Assembly: GCA_965209045.1 (NCBI GenBank)
Contig: CBDBPW010000001.1
Coordinates: 62,001-126,000 of the forward strand
Source of the DNA: JAJEFO01 sp965209045
GTDB taxonomy: Bacteria; Pseudomonadota; Alphaproteobacteria; Rhodobacterales; Rhodobacteraceae
Direction: 5' to 3'
DNA length: 64,000 nt
Numbering within the stretch: position 1 is the stretch's first letter; every line of letters starts with the position of its first letter. The notes under the pieces are model-generated. The model was not told the DNA's origin, did not search any database, and saw only the letters and a list, made by a program, of their open reading frames with translations. Position numbers and translations under genes: made by a program. Below, piece by piece: positions 16,589 through 26,672 of this stretch.

Positions 16589-19552
16589 ATGACCGAGCAG
16601 TCCCCGAACGACATCTTCAAGGCGTCCAGCTTTCTCCAAGGCCACAACGCCGCATATGTCGAACAGCTGTACGCGCGCTATGCCGGCAATCCGGACGCGG
16701 TTGACGAGGGCTGGCGCCAGTTCTTCCGCGAGCTCGGCGACGCCGAGGCGGACGCCAGGGCCGAGGCGGCGGGACCGAGCTGGGCCCGGTCCGACTGGCC
16801 GCCCGCTCCCAGCGACGAACTGACGGCCGCGCTCGACGGCCAGTGGAGCGATCTCGGCCCCGCCGCACAGAAGCAGGCCGGAGACAGGATCGCGGCCAAG
16901 GCCGCCGAAGCCGGCATCCGGCTTTCGGACGAACAGGTGCGCCGCGCAGTGCTCGATTCGGTTCGTGCGCTCATGCTGATCCGGGCCTACCGGATCCGGG
17001 GCCATCTCGTCGCGAACCTCGATCCCCTCGGCATGCGCGACGAGGAACCCCACCCGGAGCTCGATCCCAGGTCCTACGGCTTCACCGACGACGACATGGA
17101 CCGGCAGATCTTCATCGACAAGGTCCTCGGGCTGGAAACGGCCTCGATACGCGAGATCGTCGCGCTCGTGAATCGAACCTATTGCGGCACCTTCGCCCTG
17201 CAGTACATGCACATCTCCGACCCCGGGCAGGCATCCTGGCTCAAGGAGCGGATCGAAGGCCTGGGCAAGGAGATCGCCTTCACCCGGAACGGCAGGAAGG
17301 CGATCCTGAACAAGCTCGTGGAGGCCGAAGGGTTCGAGAAGTTCCTGCACGTCAAGTACACCGGCACCAAGCGGTTCGGCCTCGACGGCGGCGAGAGCCT
17401 GATCCCCGCAATGGAGCAGGTCATCAAGCGGGGTGGCGCCCTCGGTGTCGAGGAGATCGTCATCGGCATGCCGCACAGGGGCCGGCTCAGCGTTCTTGCA
17501 AACGTGATGGGCAAGCCCCTGCGCGCGATCTTCAACGAGTTCCAGGGCGGCAGCTTCAAGCCTGACGAAGTCGACGGCTCGGGCGACGTCAAGTACCACC
17601 TCGGCGCATCCTCGGACCGCGAGTTCGACGGCAACACGGTGCACCTGAGCCTGACCGCGAACCCGAGCCATCTCGAGGCGGTGAACCCGGTCGTGCTCGG
17701 CAAGGTCCGCGCCAAGCAGGACCAGATCAACGACACGGAACGCACGAGGGTCCTGTCGATTCTCCTCCACGGAGACGCCGCCTTCGCCGGCCAGGGCGTC
17801 GTTGCGGAATGCTTCGGTCTCTCGGGCCTCAGGGGCCACAAGACCGGGGGAACGATCCACATCATCGTGAACAACCAGATCGGCTTCACGACTGCGCCGC
17901 ACTTCAGTCGCTCGAGCCCCTATCCCACCGACATCGCGCTGATGGTCGAGGCGCCGATATTCCACGTCAACGGCGACGACCCCGAAGCGGTCGTGCACGC
18001 CGCCCGGGTCGCGACGGAATTCCGCCAGAAGTTCGGCAAGGACGTGGTGATCGACATGTTCTGCTATCGCCGCTTCGGGCACAACGAAGGCGACGAGCCG
18101 ATGTTCACCAACCCGATCATGTACAAGCGGATCAAGAACCACAAGACGACGCTCTCGCTGTACACGGATCGCCTCGTGCAGGACGGGCTCATTCCCGAGG
18201 GCGAGATCGAGGACATGAAGGCGGCCCTCCAGGCGCGCCTGAACGAGGAGTTCGAGGCCGGCAAGGCATACCGGCCGAACAAGGCCGACTGGCTGGACGG
18301 GCGCTGGAGCCATCTCGACAAGGAAGGCAAGACCTACCAGCGCGGAAAGACCGCGATAACGAAGCCCAGGATGACGGAGATCGGCCGCGCGCTGACAAAG
18401 GCGCCCAAGGACTTCCCCCTTCACCGGACGGTCGACCGCCTGCTGGACGCCCGGCGCGAAATGTTCAAGACCGGCAAGGACCTCGACTGGGCCACCGGTG
18501 AGGCGCTTGCATTCGGGTCGCTCCTGACGGAAGGCATTCCGGTTCGGCTTTCGGGCCAGGACTCAACGCGCGGGACGTTCAGCCAGCGCCATTCGGGCTT
18601 CGTCAACCAGGAGACTGAGGAACGGTACTACCCGCTGAACAACATCCGCAGGGAACAGGCGCATTACGAGGTGATCGATTCGATGCTCTCGGAATACGCC
18701 GTCTGCGGGTTCGAATACGGCTATTCGCTTGCCGAGCCGAATTCGCTGGTGCTCTGGGAAGCGCAGTTCGGCGACTTCGCGAACGGCGCGCAAATCATGT
18801 TCGACCAGTTCGTGTCCTCCGGCGAGCGGAAATGGCTCAGGATGAGCGGCCTAGTCCTCCTGCTGCCGCACGGCTTCGAGGGCCAGGGCCCGGAGCATTC
18901 CAGCGCCCGGCTCGAACGGTTCCTGCAGATGTGCGCCGAGGAGAACTGGATCGTCGCAAACTGCACGACGCCTGCGAACTATTTCCACATCCTGCGGCGC
19001 CAGATGCACCGCTCCTTCCGCAAGCCGCTCGTGCTGATGACGCCGAAATCGCTCCTGCGCCACAAGCTGGCCGCGAGCGACGCGGCGGACTTCGTCACCG
19101 GATCGAGCTTCCACCGCGTGCTCTGGGACGACGCCGAGAAGGGCCGGTCCGACACGACGCTCGTGCCGGACAAGGAGATACGGCGCGTCGTGTTGTGTTC
19201 GGGCAAGGTCTATTTCGACCTCCTCGCAGAACGGGATTCACGTGGCATCGACGACATCTACCTCCTGCGCTTCGAGCAGCTCTATCCGTTCCCGGCCCAT
19301 GCGACCGTCAAGGAGCTGAAGCGGTTCCCGAACGCGGACTTCGTCTGGTGCCAGGAGGAGCCGAAGAACCAGGGTGCATGGACCTTCATGGAGCCGAACA
19401 TCGAGTGGGTGCTGACACGCATCAACGCGAAGGTCACCAGGCCGAAATACGCCGGTCGCGCCACCAGCGCGGCAACGGCAGCGGGCCTAGCATCGTCTCA
19501 CAAGTTTCAACAACAGGCGCTCGTTGACGAAGCGCTGACGCTGGGAAGCTAG
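16589..19552 (+). CDS. sucA: 2-oxoglutarate dehydrogenase E1 component
   Basis: This 987-residue thiamine-diphosphate enzyme decarboxylates 2-oxoglutarate and succinylates the E2 lipoyl group. The N-terminal E2-binding stretch reads FLQGHNAAYVEQLYARYAGN. The TPP domain includes GMPHRGRLSVLANVMGKP and the HGDAAFAGQG loop. The transketolase-like region includes GQDSTRGTFSQRHSGF and PHGFEGQGPEHSSARLERFL. Length is typical. A 169-bp gap separates it from sucD and only 3 bp from sucB, so E1 and E2 are probably translated together. Confidence 0.98.
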   Translation: MTEQSPNDIFKASSFLQGHNAAYVEQLYARYAGNPDAVDEGWRQFFRELGDAEADARAEAAGPSWARSDWPPAPSDELTAALDGQWSDLGPAAQKQAGDRIAAKAAEAGIRLSDEQVRRAVLDSVRALMLIRAYRIRGHLVANLDPLGMRDEEPHPELDPRSYGFTDDDMDRQIFIDKVLGLETASIREIVALVNRTYCGTFALQYMHISDPGQASWLKERIEGLGKEIAFTRNGRKAILNKLVEAEGFEKFLHVKYTGTKRFGLDGGESLIPAMEQVIKRGGALGVEEIVIGMPHRGRLSVLANVMGKPLRAIFNEFQGGSFKPDEVDGSGDVKYHLGASSDREFDGNTVHLSLTANPSHLEAVNPVVLGKVRAKQDQINDTERTRVLSILLHGDAAFAGQGVVAECFGLSGLRGHKTGGTIHIIVNNQIGFTTAPHFSRSSPYPTDIALMVEAPIFHVNGDDPEAVVHAARVATEFRQKFGKDVVIDMFCYRRFGHNEGDEPMFTNPIMYKRIKNHKTTLSLYTDRLVQDGLIPEGEIEDMKAALQARLNEEFEAGKAYRPNKADWLDGRWSHLDKEGKTYQRGKTAITKPRMTEIGRALTKAPKDFPLHRTVDRLLDARREMFKTGKDLDWATGEALAFGSLLTEGIPVRLSGQDSTRGTFSQRHSGFVNQETEERYYPLNNIRREQAHYEVIDSMLSEYAVCGFEYGYSLAEPNSLVLWEAQFGDFANGAQIMFDQFVSSGERKWLRMSGLVLLLPHGFEGQGPEHSSARLERFLQMCAEENWIVANCTTPANYFHILRRQMHRSFRKPLVLMTPKSLLRHKLAASDAADFVTGSSFHRVLWDDAEKGRSDTTLVPDKEIRRVVLCSGKVYFDLLAERDSRGIDDIYLLRFEQLYPFPAHATVKELKRFPNADFVWCQEEPKNQGAWTFMEPNIEWVLTRINAKVTRPKYAGRATSAATAAGLASSHKFQQQALVDEALTLGS

Positions 19553-19555
19553 ATC

Positions 19556-21067
19556 ATGTCAACTGAAGTTCGAGTGCCCGCCCTGGGCGAAAGCGTGACC
19601 GAAGCCGTTGTCGCCACCTGGTTCAAGCGACCGGGCGAGCGGGTATCGGTCGACGAGATGCTCTGCGAACTGGAAACCGACAAGGTGACCGTCGAAGTGC
19701 CGGCCCCGGCCGCGGGCACGCTGGCGGAGATCGTCGCGGAGGAAGGCGCGACGGTCGCGCCCGACGCGCTGCTCGCGACCTTGAGCGCGACGGACGGCGA
19801 GGCGCCTGCGCCCGCGAAGCCCGATGCGGCGCCTGCCGCGACGGCCGCCGCCCGGTCCGGCGAAGGCAAGGCGGACGGGCAGGCCGTCGACGTCATGGTG
19901 CCCGCGCTCGGCGAAAGCGTGACCGAGGCGACGGTGTCGACGTGGTTCAAGTCCGCGGGGGACACGGTCGCCGCCGACGAAATGCTCTGCGAACTGGAGA
20001 CCGACAAGGTTTCGGTCGAGGTTCCCGCCCCGGTCGCGGGCGTCCTGGCGAAAATCCTGAAGGGCGAAGGCGAAACCGTGGAGGCGGGCGGCAAGCTCGC
20101 GGTGATGGCGGCCGGCGAAGGCGCCGCGATCGCCGCCGAGCCGGCGGCTGGGGAAGCCGGCGCGGCGCCCGCGACGGAACGGAAAGGCGAGGATGCGCCG
20201 TCCGCCAGGAAGATGATGGCCGAGGCGGGCCTTGCGTCCGACCAGGTTTCCGGCACCGGCCGGGACGGACGGGTGATGAAGGCAGACGTGCTGAAGGCGA
20301 TCTCCGCACCTGCGCAGCCGGACGCTCCGGCCCAGGAAACGCGGGCACCGGTCGCGGTCGCGGACGCGGCGCGGGAAGAGCGCGTCAAGATGACCCGCTT
20401 GCGCCAGACCATCGCGCGACGGCTGAAGGACGCCCAGAACACGGCCGCCGTGCTGACCACGTACAACGAGGTGGACATGTCGGCGGTGATGGGGCTCCGG
20501 CAGGAATACAAGGATCTCTTCGAAAGGAAGCACGGCGTGAAGCTCGGCTTCATGTCCTTCTTCACGAAGGCTTGCTGTCACGCCCTGGCGGAGGTTCCGG
20601 AAGTCAACGCGGAGATCGACGGGACCGACATCGTCTACAAGAGCTTCGTCCATATGGGCATCGCCGTCGGCACGCCGACCGGCCTCGTCGTGCCGGTCGT
20701 GCGCGACGCCGACCGGATGAGCTTTGCCGGCATCGAGAAGCGGATCAACGAGCTCGGCGCACGCGCCCGTGACGGCAAGCTCTCGATGGCGGAGATGCAG
20801 GGCGGAACCTTCACGATCTCGAACGGCGGCATCTACGGCTCGCTGATGAGCTCGCCGATCCTGAACCCGCCGCAGTCCGGCATCCTTGGCATGCACAAGA
20901 TCCAGGAACGCCCGGTCGCCTTGAAGGGCGAAGTCGTCATTCGCCCGATGATGTATCTCGCCCTGTCCTACGATCACCGGATCGTGGACGGCAAGGGCGC
21001 GGTCACGTTCCTCGTGCGCGTGAAGGAAGCTCTCGAGGACCCGCGACGCCTCCTGATGGATCTTTGA
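19556..21067 (+). CDS. sucB: 2-oxoglutarate dehydrogenase E2 with two lipoyl domains
   Basis: This 503-residue dihydrolipoyl succinyltransferase has two lipoyl domains, with lipoylation sites K43 and K151, each in the motif ELETDKV(T/S)VEVPAP. Most E2o proteins have one. A peripheral subunit-binding domain follows at about 213-250 (PSARKMMAEAGL...GRDGRVMKADVLKA). The catalytic CAT domain runs from about 280 to the end, with H474 in SYDHRIVDG. Ala/Pro-rich linkers join the domains. It lies 3 bp after sucA and 77 bp before lpd. Double lipoyl domains are known in some Rhodobacteraceae, so this is lineage-typical rather than unique. Confidence 0.97.
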   Translation: MSTEVRVPALGESVTEAVVATWFKRPGERVSVDEMLCELETDKVTVEVPAPAAGTLAEIVAEEGATVAPDALLATLSATDGEAPAPAKPDAAPAATAAARSGEGKADGQAVDVMVPALGESVTEATVSTWFKSAGDTVAADEMLCELETDKVSVEVPAPVAGVLAKILKGEGETVEAGGKLAVMAAGEGAAIAAEPAAGEAGAAPATERKGEDAPSARKMMAEAGLASDQVSGTGRDGRVMKADVLKAISAPAQPDAPAQETRAPVAVADAAREERVKMTRLRQTIARRLKDAQNTAAVLTTYNEVDMSAVMGLRQEYKDLFERKHGVKLGFMSFFTKACCHALAEVPEVNAEIDGTDIVYKSFVHMGIAVGTPTGLVVPVVRDADRMSFAGIEKRINELGARARDGKLSMAEMQGGTFTISNGGIYGSLMSSPILNPPQSGILGMHKIQERPVALKGEVVIRPMMYLALSYDHRIVDGKGAVTFLVRVKEALEDPRRLLMDL

Positions 21068-21144
21068 CCGACCTGACCGCCTGAAGACCTGCCGCGCTTC
21101 CGGTTCGGCGGCACCGGAGCGGCGCCCAGAGAAGGGAACCTGAA

Positions 21145-22533
21145 ATGGCCAGTTATGACGTCATCGTGATAGGCAGCGGACCCGGCGGATATGTCTGCGC
21201 GATCCGTTGCGCCCAGCTGGGACTGAAGACCGCGTGCGTCGAGGGCAGGGAGACGCTGGGAGGCACCTGCCTGAACGTCGGATGCATCCCGTCTAAGGCG
21301 CTGCTTCACGCGACGGGCATGCTGCATGAAGCCGAAGAGAATTTCGTCAAGATGGGCGTCAAGACGTCGAAGCCAGGCGTCGACTGGAACGCGATGCTTG
21401 CCTACAAGCAGGACACGATCGGCGCGAACACCAAGGGGATCGAATTCCTGTTCAAGAGGAACGGGGTGGACTGGCTGAAGGGCTGGGCAAGCATTCCCGA
21501 GGCCGGCAGGGTCAAGGTGGGCAAAACCGTCCACGAAGCGGGCAACATCGTCATCGCGACGGGATCCGAGGCATCCTCGCTGCCCGGCGTGGACATCGAC
21601 GAGAAGGTCGTCGTGACGTCGACCGGCGCGCTGGAACTGCCGAAGATCCCCAAGAGGATGGTCGTGATCGGCGCAGGCGTGATCGGGCTGGAACTTGGCT
21701 CGGTCTACAACCGGCTTGGCACGGAGGTGACGGTCGTCGAGTTCCTGGATGCCGTCACGCCGGGGATGGACGGCGAGATCCAGAAGACGTTCCAGAGAAC
21801 CCTCAAGAGGCAGGGGCTCGCGTTCGTGATGGGCGCAGCCGTGCAGAGGGTCGAGGCGACGAAGACCAAGGCCAAGGTGACCTACCGGCTTCGCAAGGAC
21901 GAAAGCGAGCACGTGCTCGGCGCCGATGCCGTTCTTGTCGCGACCGGACGAAGGCCCTTCACGGAAGGCCTCGGTCTCGACGCCCTCGGAATCGAGACCG
22001 CCGAGCCCGGCCAGATCCGCACCGACGGTCGCGGGAAGACAAGCGTCGAAGGCATCTGGGCGATCGGCGACGCGACGGACGGCCCCATGCTGGCGCACAA
22101 GGCGGAGGACGAGGGCATGGCGGCGGCCGAGTGCATCGCGGGCCAGGCGGGCCACGTGAACTACGACGTCATCCCGTCCGTGATCTACACGCATCCGGAA
22201 GTCGCAAGCGTCGGGCAGACCGAAGAGCGGCTCAAGGAGGCAGGACGGTCGTTCAAGGTCGGCAAGTTCCCCTTCATGGGCAACGGGCGGGCCAAGGCGA
22301 ATTTCGCCGCCGACGGGTTCGTGAAGCTTCTCGCGGACAGCGAGACCGACCGGATCCTCGGCGCCCACATCATCGGGCCGATGGCCGGCGACCTGATCCA
22401 CGAAATCTGCGTGGCGATGGAATTCGGTGCGGCAGCCGAGGACGTGGCGCGCACCTGCCACGCGCACCCGACCTATTCCGAGGCGGTCAGGGAGGCGGCG
22501 CTGGCCTGCGGAGACGGGCCCATTCACGTCTGA
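21145..22533 (+). CDS. lpd: dihydrolipoyl dehydrogenase (E3)
   Basis: This 462-residue FAD/NAD disulfide oxidoreductase reoxidises dihydrolipoamide. The N-terminal FAD motif is VIGSGPGGYVCAIRCAQLG. The redox disulfide is C42/C47 in GGTCLNVGCIPSK. The NAD motif is VVIGAGVIGLELGSVY, and the second FAD contact is WAIGDATDGPMLAHKAEDEG. The C-terminal base is the His of HAHPTYSEA. The start follows the SD AGAAGGGA. It is the last gene of the suc cluster and convergent with ptsP. Confidence 0.97.
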   Translation: MASYDVIVIGSGPGGYVCAIRCAQLGLKTACVEGRETLGGTCLNVGCIPSKALLHATGMLHEAEENFVKMGVKTSKPGVDWNAMLAYKQDTIGANTKGIEFLFKRNGVDWLKGWASIPEAGRVKVGKTVHEAGNIVIATGSEASSLPGVDIDEKVVVTSTGALELPKIPKRMVVIGAGVIGLELGSVYNRLGTEVTVVEFLDAVTPGMDGEIQKTFQRTLKRQGLAFVMGAAVQRVEATKTKAKVTYRLRKDESEHVLGADAVLVATGRRPFTEGLGLDALGIETAEPGQIRTDGRGKTSVEGIWAIGDATDGPMLAHKAEDEGMAAAECIAGQAGHVNYDVIPSVIYTHPEVASVGQTEERLKEAGRSFKVGKFPFMGNGRAKANFAADGFVKLLADSETDRILGAHIIGPMAGDLIHEICVAMEFGAAAEDVARTCHAHPTYSEAVREAALACGDGPIHV

Positions 22534-22550
22534 CCGCGGCCAGCCTGCCG

Positions 22551-22682
22551 TCACGCCTTGCCGCGGGCATCCTGCGGGTCGCCCTCGATCTCCGGAAGGA
22601 CGATCGCGCCGACACTGCCGCCGCCGGCGGCGGCGGTTGCCGGTTCGCAGCACGCGGGGCTTTCCGCGCAACCTTCGGGCAT
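22551..22682 (-). CDS. possible 43-aa ORF after ptsP
   Basis: A short frame starts 10 bp beyond the ptsP stop and encodes MPEGCAESPACCEPATAAAG..., with three cysteines near the start and an acidic tail. It has no strong ribosome site and no family I recognise. It may be a real small cysteine-containing protein or a chance frame in the space between the convergent lpd and ptsP genes. Confidence 0.25.
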   Translation of the reverse strand: MPEGCAESPACCEPATAAAGGGSVGAIVLPEIEGDPQDARGKA

Positions 22683-22692
22683 GCGCCTGGCC

Positions 22693-24951
22693 TCAGTTCC
22701 CGACGGTCTGGAGCCACTCCATGACATCGCCTCTGACCGACTGGTGTCCGCTCTCCCGAGCCCGGTCGATGACCCCGCGCGCCTCGGAAAGATCGACACG
22801 CCGGATCAGGTGCTTGACCGGTCCGATCGAGGCCGGGCGCATCGACAGCGCCCGAAGCCCCATGGCGGCAAAGCACATTGCGTCGACCGGACGGCCTGCA
22901 TCCTCGCCGCAAAAGCTGACCGGCGTGCCCGTTTCGTCGCAGCGGCGCGTAATGTGCTCGATGAAGCTCAAGTAGCTGACGTTCAGCGTGTCGTAGCGCT
23001 TGCGGACACGTTCGTTCTCGCGATCAGCCGCAAAGAAGAACTGCTTCAGGTCATTGCCGCCAATGGAAATGAAGTCGGCGACCTCGAACAGCTTTCGCGG
23101 CGCGAAGGCAAGGGACGGCGTTTCGAGCATTGCCCCGATCTCGAGATTCTCGGGAAGCGCGTGGCCAAGCTTCCTTTCGCGCTCGACCTCGTCGAGGACA
23201 TGCTGGCGAGCGGCCATGAATTCCTCGAGCTGCGCGATGAAGGGGAACATCACTGTCAGCGGCCGCCCGTTTGCTGCGCGGATCAGGGCCTGCAACTGCA
23301 TCCGCATCACGCCCTTCCTGTCAAGCGCGACCCGGATCGCCCGCCAGCCAAGGGCCGGATTCGGCTCGTCCTCGCGCTTCATGTAGGGCAGCATCTTGTC
23401 GGATCCGATGTCGAGCGTCCGAAACACGACGCGCTTGCCGTTGGCCGAATCCAGGACGCGGGAATAGATGCCTGCAAGCTCGGCGCGTTGCGGCACGCTT
23501 GAACGTGCAAGAAACTGCAGCTCGGTCCGAAAGAGTCCCACGCCCTCCGCGCCCGAGCCCTTGAGCGACGGCAGTTCGGCAATGAGGCCCGCGTTCATCT
23601 GGAGCGAGACCTGTATTCCGTCCCTCGACTCTGCGGGCAGTTCCCTGAGATCCGCGTACCGCTCCTGGGCCTTGGCCCGCATCGCGGTCTTGTCGCGGAA
23701 CGCGGTGATCACGGACTCGTCGGGCCGGAGATGCACGAGGCCCTGGTCTCCGTCGACCATGATGTGATCGCCGTTCAGCGCTTCCAGGGTGATGTCGCGG
23801 CCCGCATGGACGATCAGGGGAATCACCCAGGCCCGCGCAATGATGGCCGCGTGGCTGCCGACCGAGCCCTGCTCGAGCACGATGCCCTTGAGCTTGCCTC
23901 GTCCGTAGTCCAGCAGTTCGGCGGGTCCGATGTTGCGCGCCACCAGGACGGCATCGTCGGGGATGTCGGCGGCGGGGTCGCCCCCCTGCCCGGTCAGGAT
24001 GCGCAAAAGCCGGTTTGAAAGATCGTCCAGATCCTGGAGCCGCTCGCGAAGATAGGCGTCCGGAGACCTGCCCAGGCGCCGCCGGGCCGTGGACTGCTCC
24101 TTCTCGACGGCCGCCTCGGCGGAAAGCCCGGCCGCGATGTCGTCCTCCATGCGCTTCAGCCACGATCGCGAGTTGGCGAACAGCCGATAGGCCTCCAGCA
24201 CCTCGACCTGGTCCTTGTCAACCGCGTCCTGGCCGACGGATGCCAGCATGTCATCGACCGACACGCGCAGCCGGTCCACCGCCTCGCGCAGCCTTTCGGT
24301 CTCCCTCTCCGGATCGTCGGCAACAGGGTTGGTGACGACGACGCGCGGCTCGTGGAGATAGACATGCCCTTCGGATACGCCTTCCTGCCCGATCTGGCCC
24401 TGGAACTGCAGGGGTCTCGTGTGAAGTGCGCGAAGCGCCTCGCCTTCGCCGACGAACGCGCCGAGCTCGGTCATTTCCGCGAGCACCATTGCCACGACCT
24501 CGAGCGCGTACACCTCGTCATCGGAAAACGCCCTCGCCTCCCGGGACTGGACCACGAGAACGCCCAGGCGATCCCCGAGCCGCTGGATCGGCACGCCGCA
24601 GAAGGAGGAAAAGACCTCTTCCCCGGTCTCGGGCATGAAGCGGAAACCCTTGGCGGAGGGCGCGTCAGCCTCGTTGATGACGATTCCGTCGCGGGCCACG
24701 CGTCCGACCAGGCCTTCGCCAAGCCGCATCCTCGTCTTGTGGACCGCATCCTTTTTCAGGCCCTTGGAAGCGCAGAGCTCAAGCGTGTCGGAATCGAGGA
24801 ACAGGTAGATCGAGCAGACTTCGGACTTCGTTTCCTCGGAGATAATCCTGGTGACATGGTCGAGCCGCGCCTGTCCGGCGCTGTCCTCGGCGAGTGAATC
24901 CCGCAAGCGCCGCAAGAGCTTGCGGCTTCCAGTCTCGATCTGCTGCACCAT
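22693..24951 (-). CDS. ptsP: phosphoenolpyruvate-protein phosphotransferase EI-Ntr
   Basis: This 752-residue protein starts MVQQIETGSRKLLRRLRDSL; the upstream extension is not family-like. It has an N-terminal GAF domain (about 20-165), a PEP-utiliser N-terminal/swivelling domain with phospho-His H367 in GSVGSHAAIIARAW, and a C-terminal PEP-binding barrel with LDIGSDKMLPY, IGGNDLKQFFF and the active-site Cys in SFCGEDAGRP. It starts the PTS-Ntr cascade (EI-Ntr to NPr to EIIA-Ntr), which senses nitrogen and carbon state rather than importing sugar. It lies downstream of lysC on the same strand, as in many alphaproteobacteria. Confidence 0.96.
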   Translation of the reverse strand: MVQQIETGSRKLLRRLRDSLAEDSAGQARLDHVTRIISEETKSEVCSIYLFLDSDTLELCASKGLKKDAVHKTRMRLGEGLVGRVARDGIVINEADAPSAKGFRFMPETGEEVFSSFCGVPIQRLGDRLGVLVVQSREARAFSDDEVYALEVVAMVLAEMTELGAFVGEGEALRALHTRPLQFQGQIGQEGVSEGHVYLHEPRVVVTNPVADDPERETERLREAVDRLRVSVDDMLASVGQDAVDKDQVEVLEAYRLFANSRSWLKRMEDDIAAGLSAEAAVEKEQSTARRRLGRSPDAYLRERLQDLDDLSNRLLRILTGQGGDPAADIPDDAVLVARNIGPAELLDYGRGKLKGIVLEQGSVGSHAAIIARAWVIPLIVHAGRDITLEALNGDHIMVDGDQGLVHLRPDESVITAFRDKTAMRAKAQERYADLRELPAESRDGIQVSLQMNAGLIAELPSLKGSGAEGVGLFRTELQFLARSSVPQRAELAGIYSRVLDSANGKRVVFRTLDIGSDKMLPYMKREDEPNPALGWRAIRVALDRKGVMRMQLQALIRAANGRPLTVMFPFIAQLEEFMAARQHVLDEVERERKLGHALPENLEIGAMLETPSLAFAPRKLFEVADFISIGGNDLKQFFFAADRENERVRKRYDTLNVSYLSFIEHITRRCDETGTPVSFCGEDAGRPVDAMCFAAMGLRALSMRPASIGPVKHLIRRVDLSEARGVIDRARESGHQSVRGDVMEWLQTVGN

Positions 24952-25209
24952 CCCGTCGCTTTCGTCCTGTTCCGGCGGAACTGCCGCCGCCCGGGCCGAG
25001 TAGACCACAGTTGCAGGGCGAAACAAACGGCAAATGCGGGGCGCAATCATGAACGAAACGCGACATCCGACCCGCGGCCGCGGCACGGCTCCGGACGTTT
25101 CCGGGGAGTTTCAGGCGCCATGTCCGACCGGCAATCCCTCCGGTCCCGAAACAGCGGAAAGCGCCATTGGTTCGGCCGGGACCGCGGCCGTGCTGGCGTC
25201 CGGGTCAGT

Positions 25210-26448
25210 TCATGCGGCGTCAGAGAGCTCGAACGCCTCGTGAAGCGCCTGCACGGCAAGCTCCAGGTACTTCCGGTCAATCAGGACGGAAATCTTGATC
25301 TCCGAAGTCGAGATGACCTTGATGTTGATGCTCTCGTCGCGAAGTGCCGCGAACATCCGTGACGCAACGCCGGCATGACTCCGCATGCCGATTCCCACGA
25401 CGGAGACCTTGGCCACGTCCTCGTCTGTCACGAGCTTGCCGTAGTTGACCTCTCCCGAAGCCTTGACCGCTTCCATCGCCTGCCTGGCGCGCGCGACCTG
25501 GTTCACCGGCAGCGAGAACGTCATGTCGGTGCGACCATCCTCGGAGATGTTCTGGACGATCATGTCCACGTTCACTCCAGCCGTCGCCAGCGGGCCGAAG
25601 ATCGCGGCGGCGATGCCGGGCCGGTCCGCGACCGACAGCAGGGTCATTTCCGCCTCGTCGCGGCTGAAGGCGACACCGGCAACCACGTTCTTTTCCATGA
25701 TGTCCTCCTCGGCACAGACAAGCGTGCCGGCATTGTCGTCATTGGTCCCGAAAGTCGACAGGACGCGCAGGCGCACGTTGTAGCGCATCGCAAGCTCGAC
25801 CGAACGGGTCTGAAGCACGCGAGCGCCGAGCGAGGCCAGTTCCAGCATTTCCTCGAACGCGATCCGGTCCAGCTTGCGGGCCTTCGACGTGATCCTGGGA
25901 TCGGTGGTGTAGACTCCGTCGACATCGGTGTAGATGTCGCAGCGCTCGGCGCCGAATGCGGCCGCGAACGCAACCGCGGTGGTGTCCGAGCCGCCGCGAC
26001 CGAGAGTCGTGACGCGTCCTTCCGGAGAGATGCCCTGGAATCCGGCGACAACCGCGACCTTCATGCCCTCCGCGAACTTGGCCGTGATGTTCCCGGTCCC
26101 AATGTCCTCGATTCGCGCCGCCGCATGGGCGCTGTCCGTCTGCACGGGCACCTGCCAGCCGGCCCACGACCGCGCCGGAATCTCCATCTCCTGCAGCGTC
26201 AGCGCCATGAGCCCGGCGGTGACCTGTTCGCCCGACGAAACCACGGCGTCGTACTCGCGGGCATCGTAGAAGCGCGACGTCTCCTCGACCCAGCCGACCA
26301 GCTCGTTCGTCTTTCCGGACATCGCCGAGACGATGACGATCACCTCGTGGCCGCGCTCGACCTCGCCGCGCACCAGGCGCGCCGCATGCCGGATTCGTTC
26401 CAGCGAGGCAACCGACGTGCCACCGAATTTCATGACGAGAATGGGCAT
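25210..26448 (-). CDS. lysC: aspartate kinase
   Basis: This 412-residue enzyme phosphorylates aspartate, the first step to lysine, threonine, methionine and diaminopimelate. The kinase N-terminus MPILVMKFGGTSVAS fixes the start. Further signatures are VSAMSGKTNELV, the FQGISPEGRVTTLGRGGSDTTA loop and YTDVDGVYTTDPR. Two ACT domains follow (about 265-412, including GVAFSRDEAEMTLLSVADRPG and KVSVVGIGMRSHAGVASRMF), indicating allosteric feedback control. It lies 258 bp upstream of ptsP on the same strand. Confidence 0.97.
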   Translation of the reverse strand: MPILVMKFGGTSVASLERIRHAARLVRGEVERGHEVIVIVSAMSGKTNELVGWVEETSRFYDAREYDAVVSSGEQVTAGLMALTLQEMEIPARSWAGWQVPVQTDSAHAAARIEDIGTGNITAKFAEGMKVAVVAGFQGISPEGRVTTLGRGGSDTTAVAFAAAFGAERCDIYTDVDGVYTTDPRITSKARKLDRIAFEEMLELASLGARVLQTRSVELAMRYNVRLRVLSTFGTNDDNAGTLVCAEEDIMEKNVVAGVAFSRDEAEMTLLSVADRPGIAAAIFGPLATAGVNVDMIVQNISEDGRTDMTFSLPVNQVARARQAMEAVKASGEVNYGKLVTDEDVAKVSVVGIGMRSHAGVASRMFAALRDESINIKVISTSEIKISVLIDRKYLELAVQALHEAFELSDAA

Positions 26449-26672
26449 CGTCCCCCGCCCGCGTTGCATTCGGCACTACTTACGGCGGAGACCCGCAAGG
26501 TGCAAGAAATGCGCCGGTGCGCAACGACATGCTGCGCGAGCCAGTCCCGTTGGACAGGCTGGCTGCTCTCGCCGAAACAGGGGCAGCGCCAGGAACTGGC
26601 CGAACGAGCCGGTCTCGGCCACTTCGGCGGCAGGGTTGATTGCGCGCGCGACCGTGCTTACGTCGCGTCTCG

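Noticed and set aside
16565..18424. A 619-codon minus-strand frame opposite sucA
   Set aside because: Shadow of the strongly conserved sucA. Long antisense frames are expected from the codon bias of this genome.
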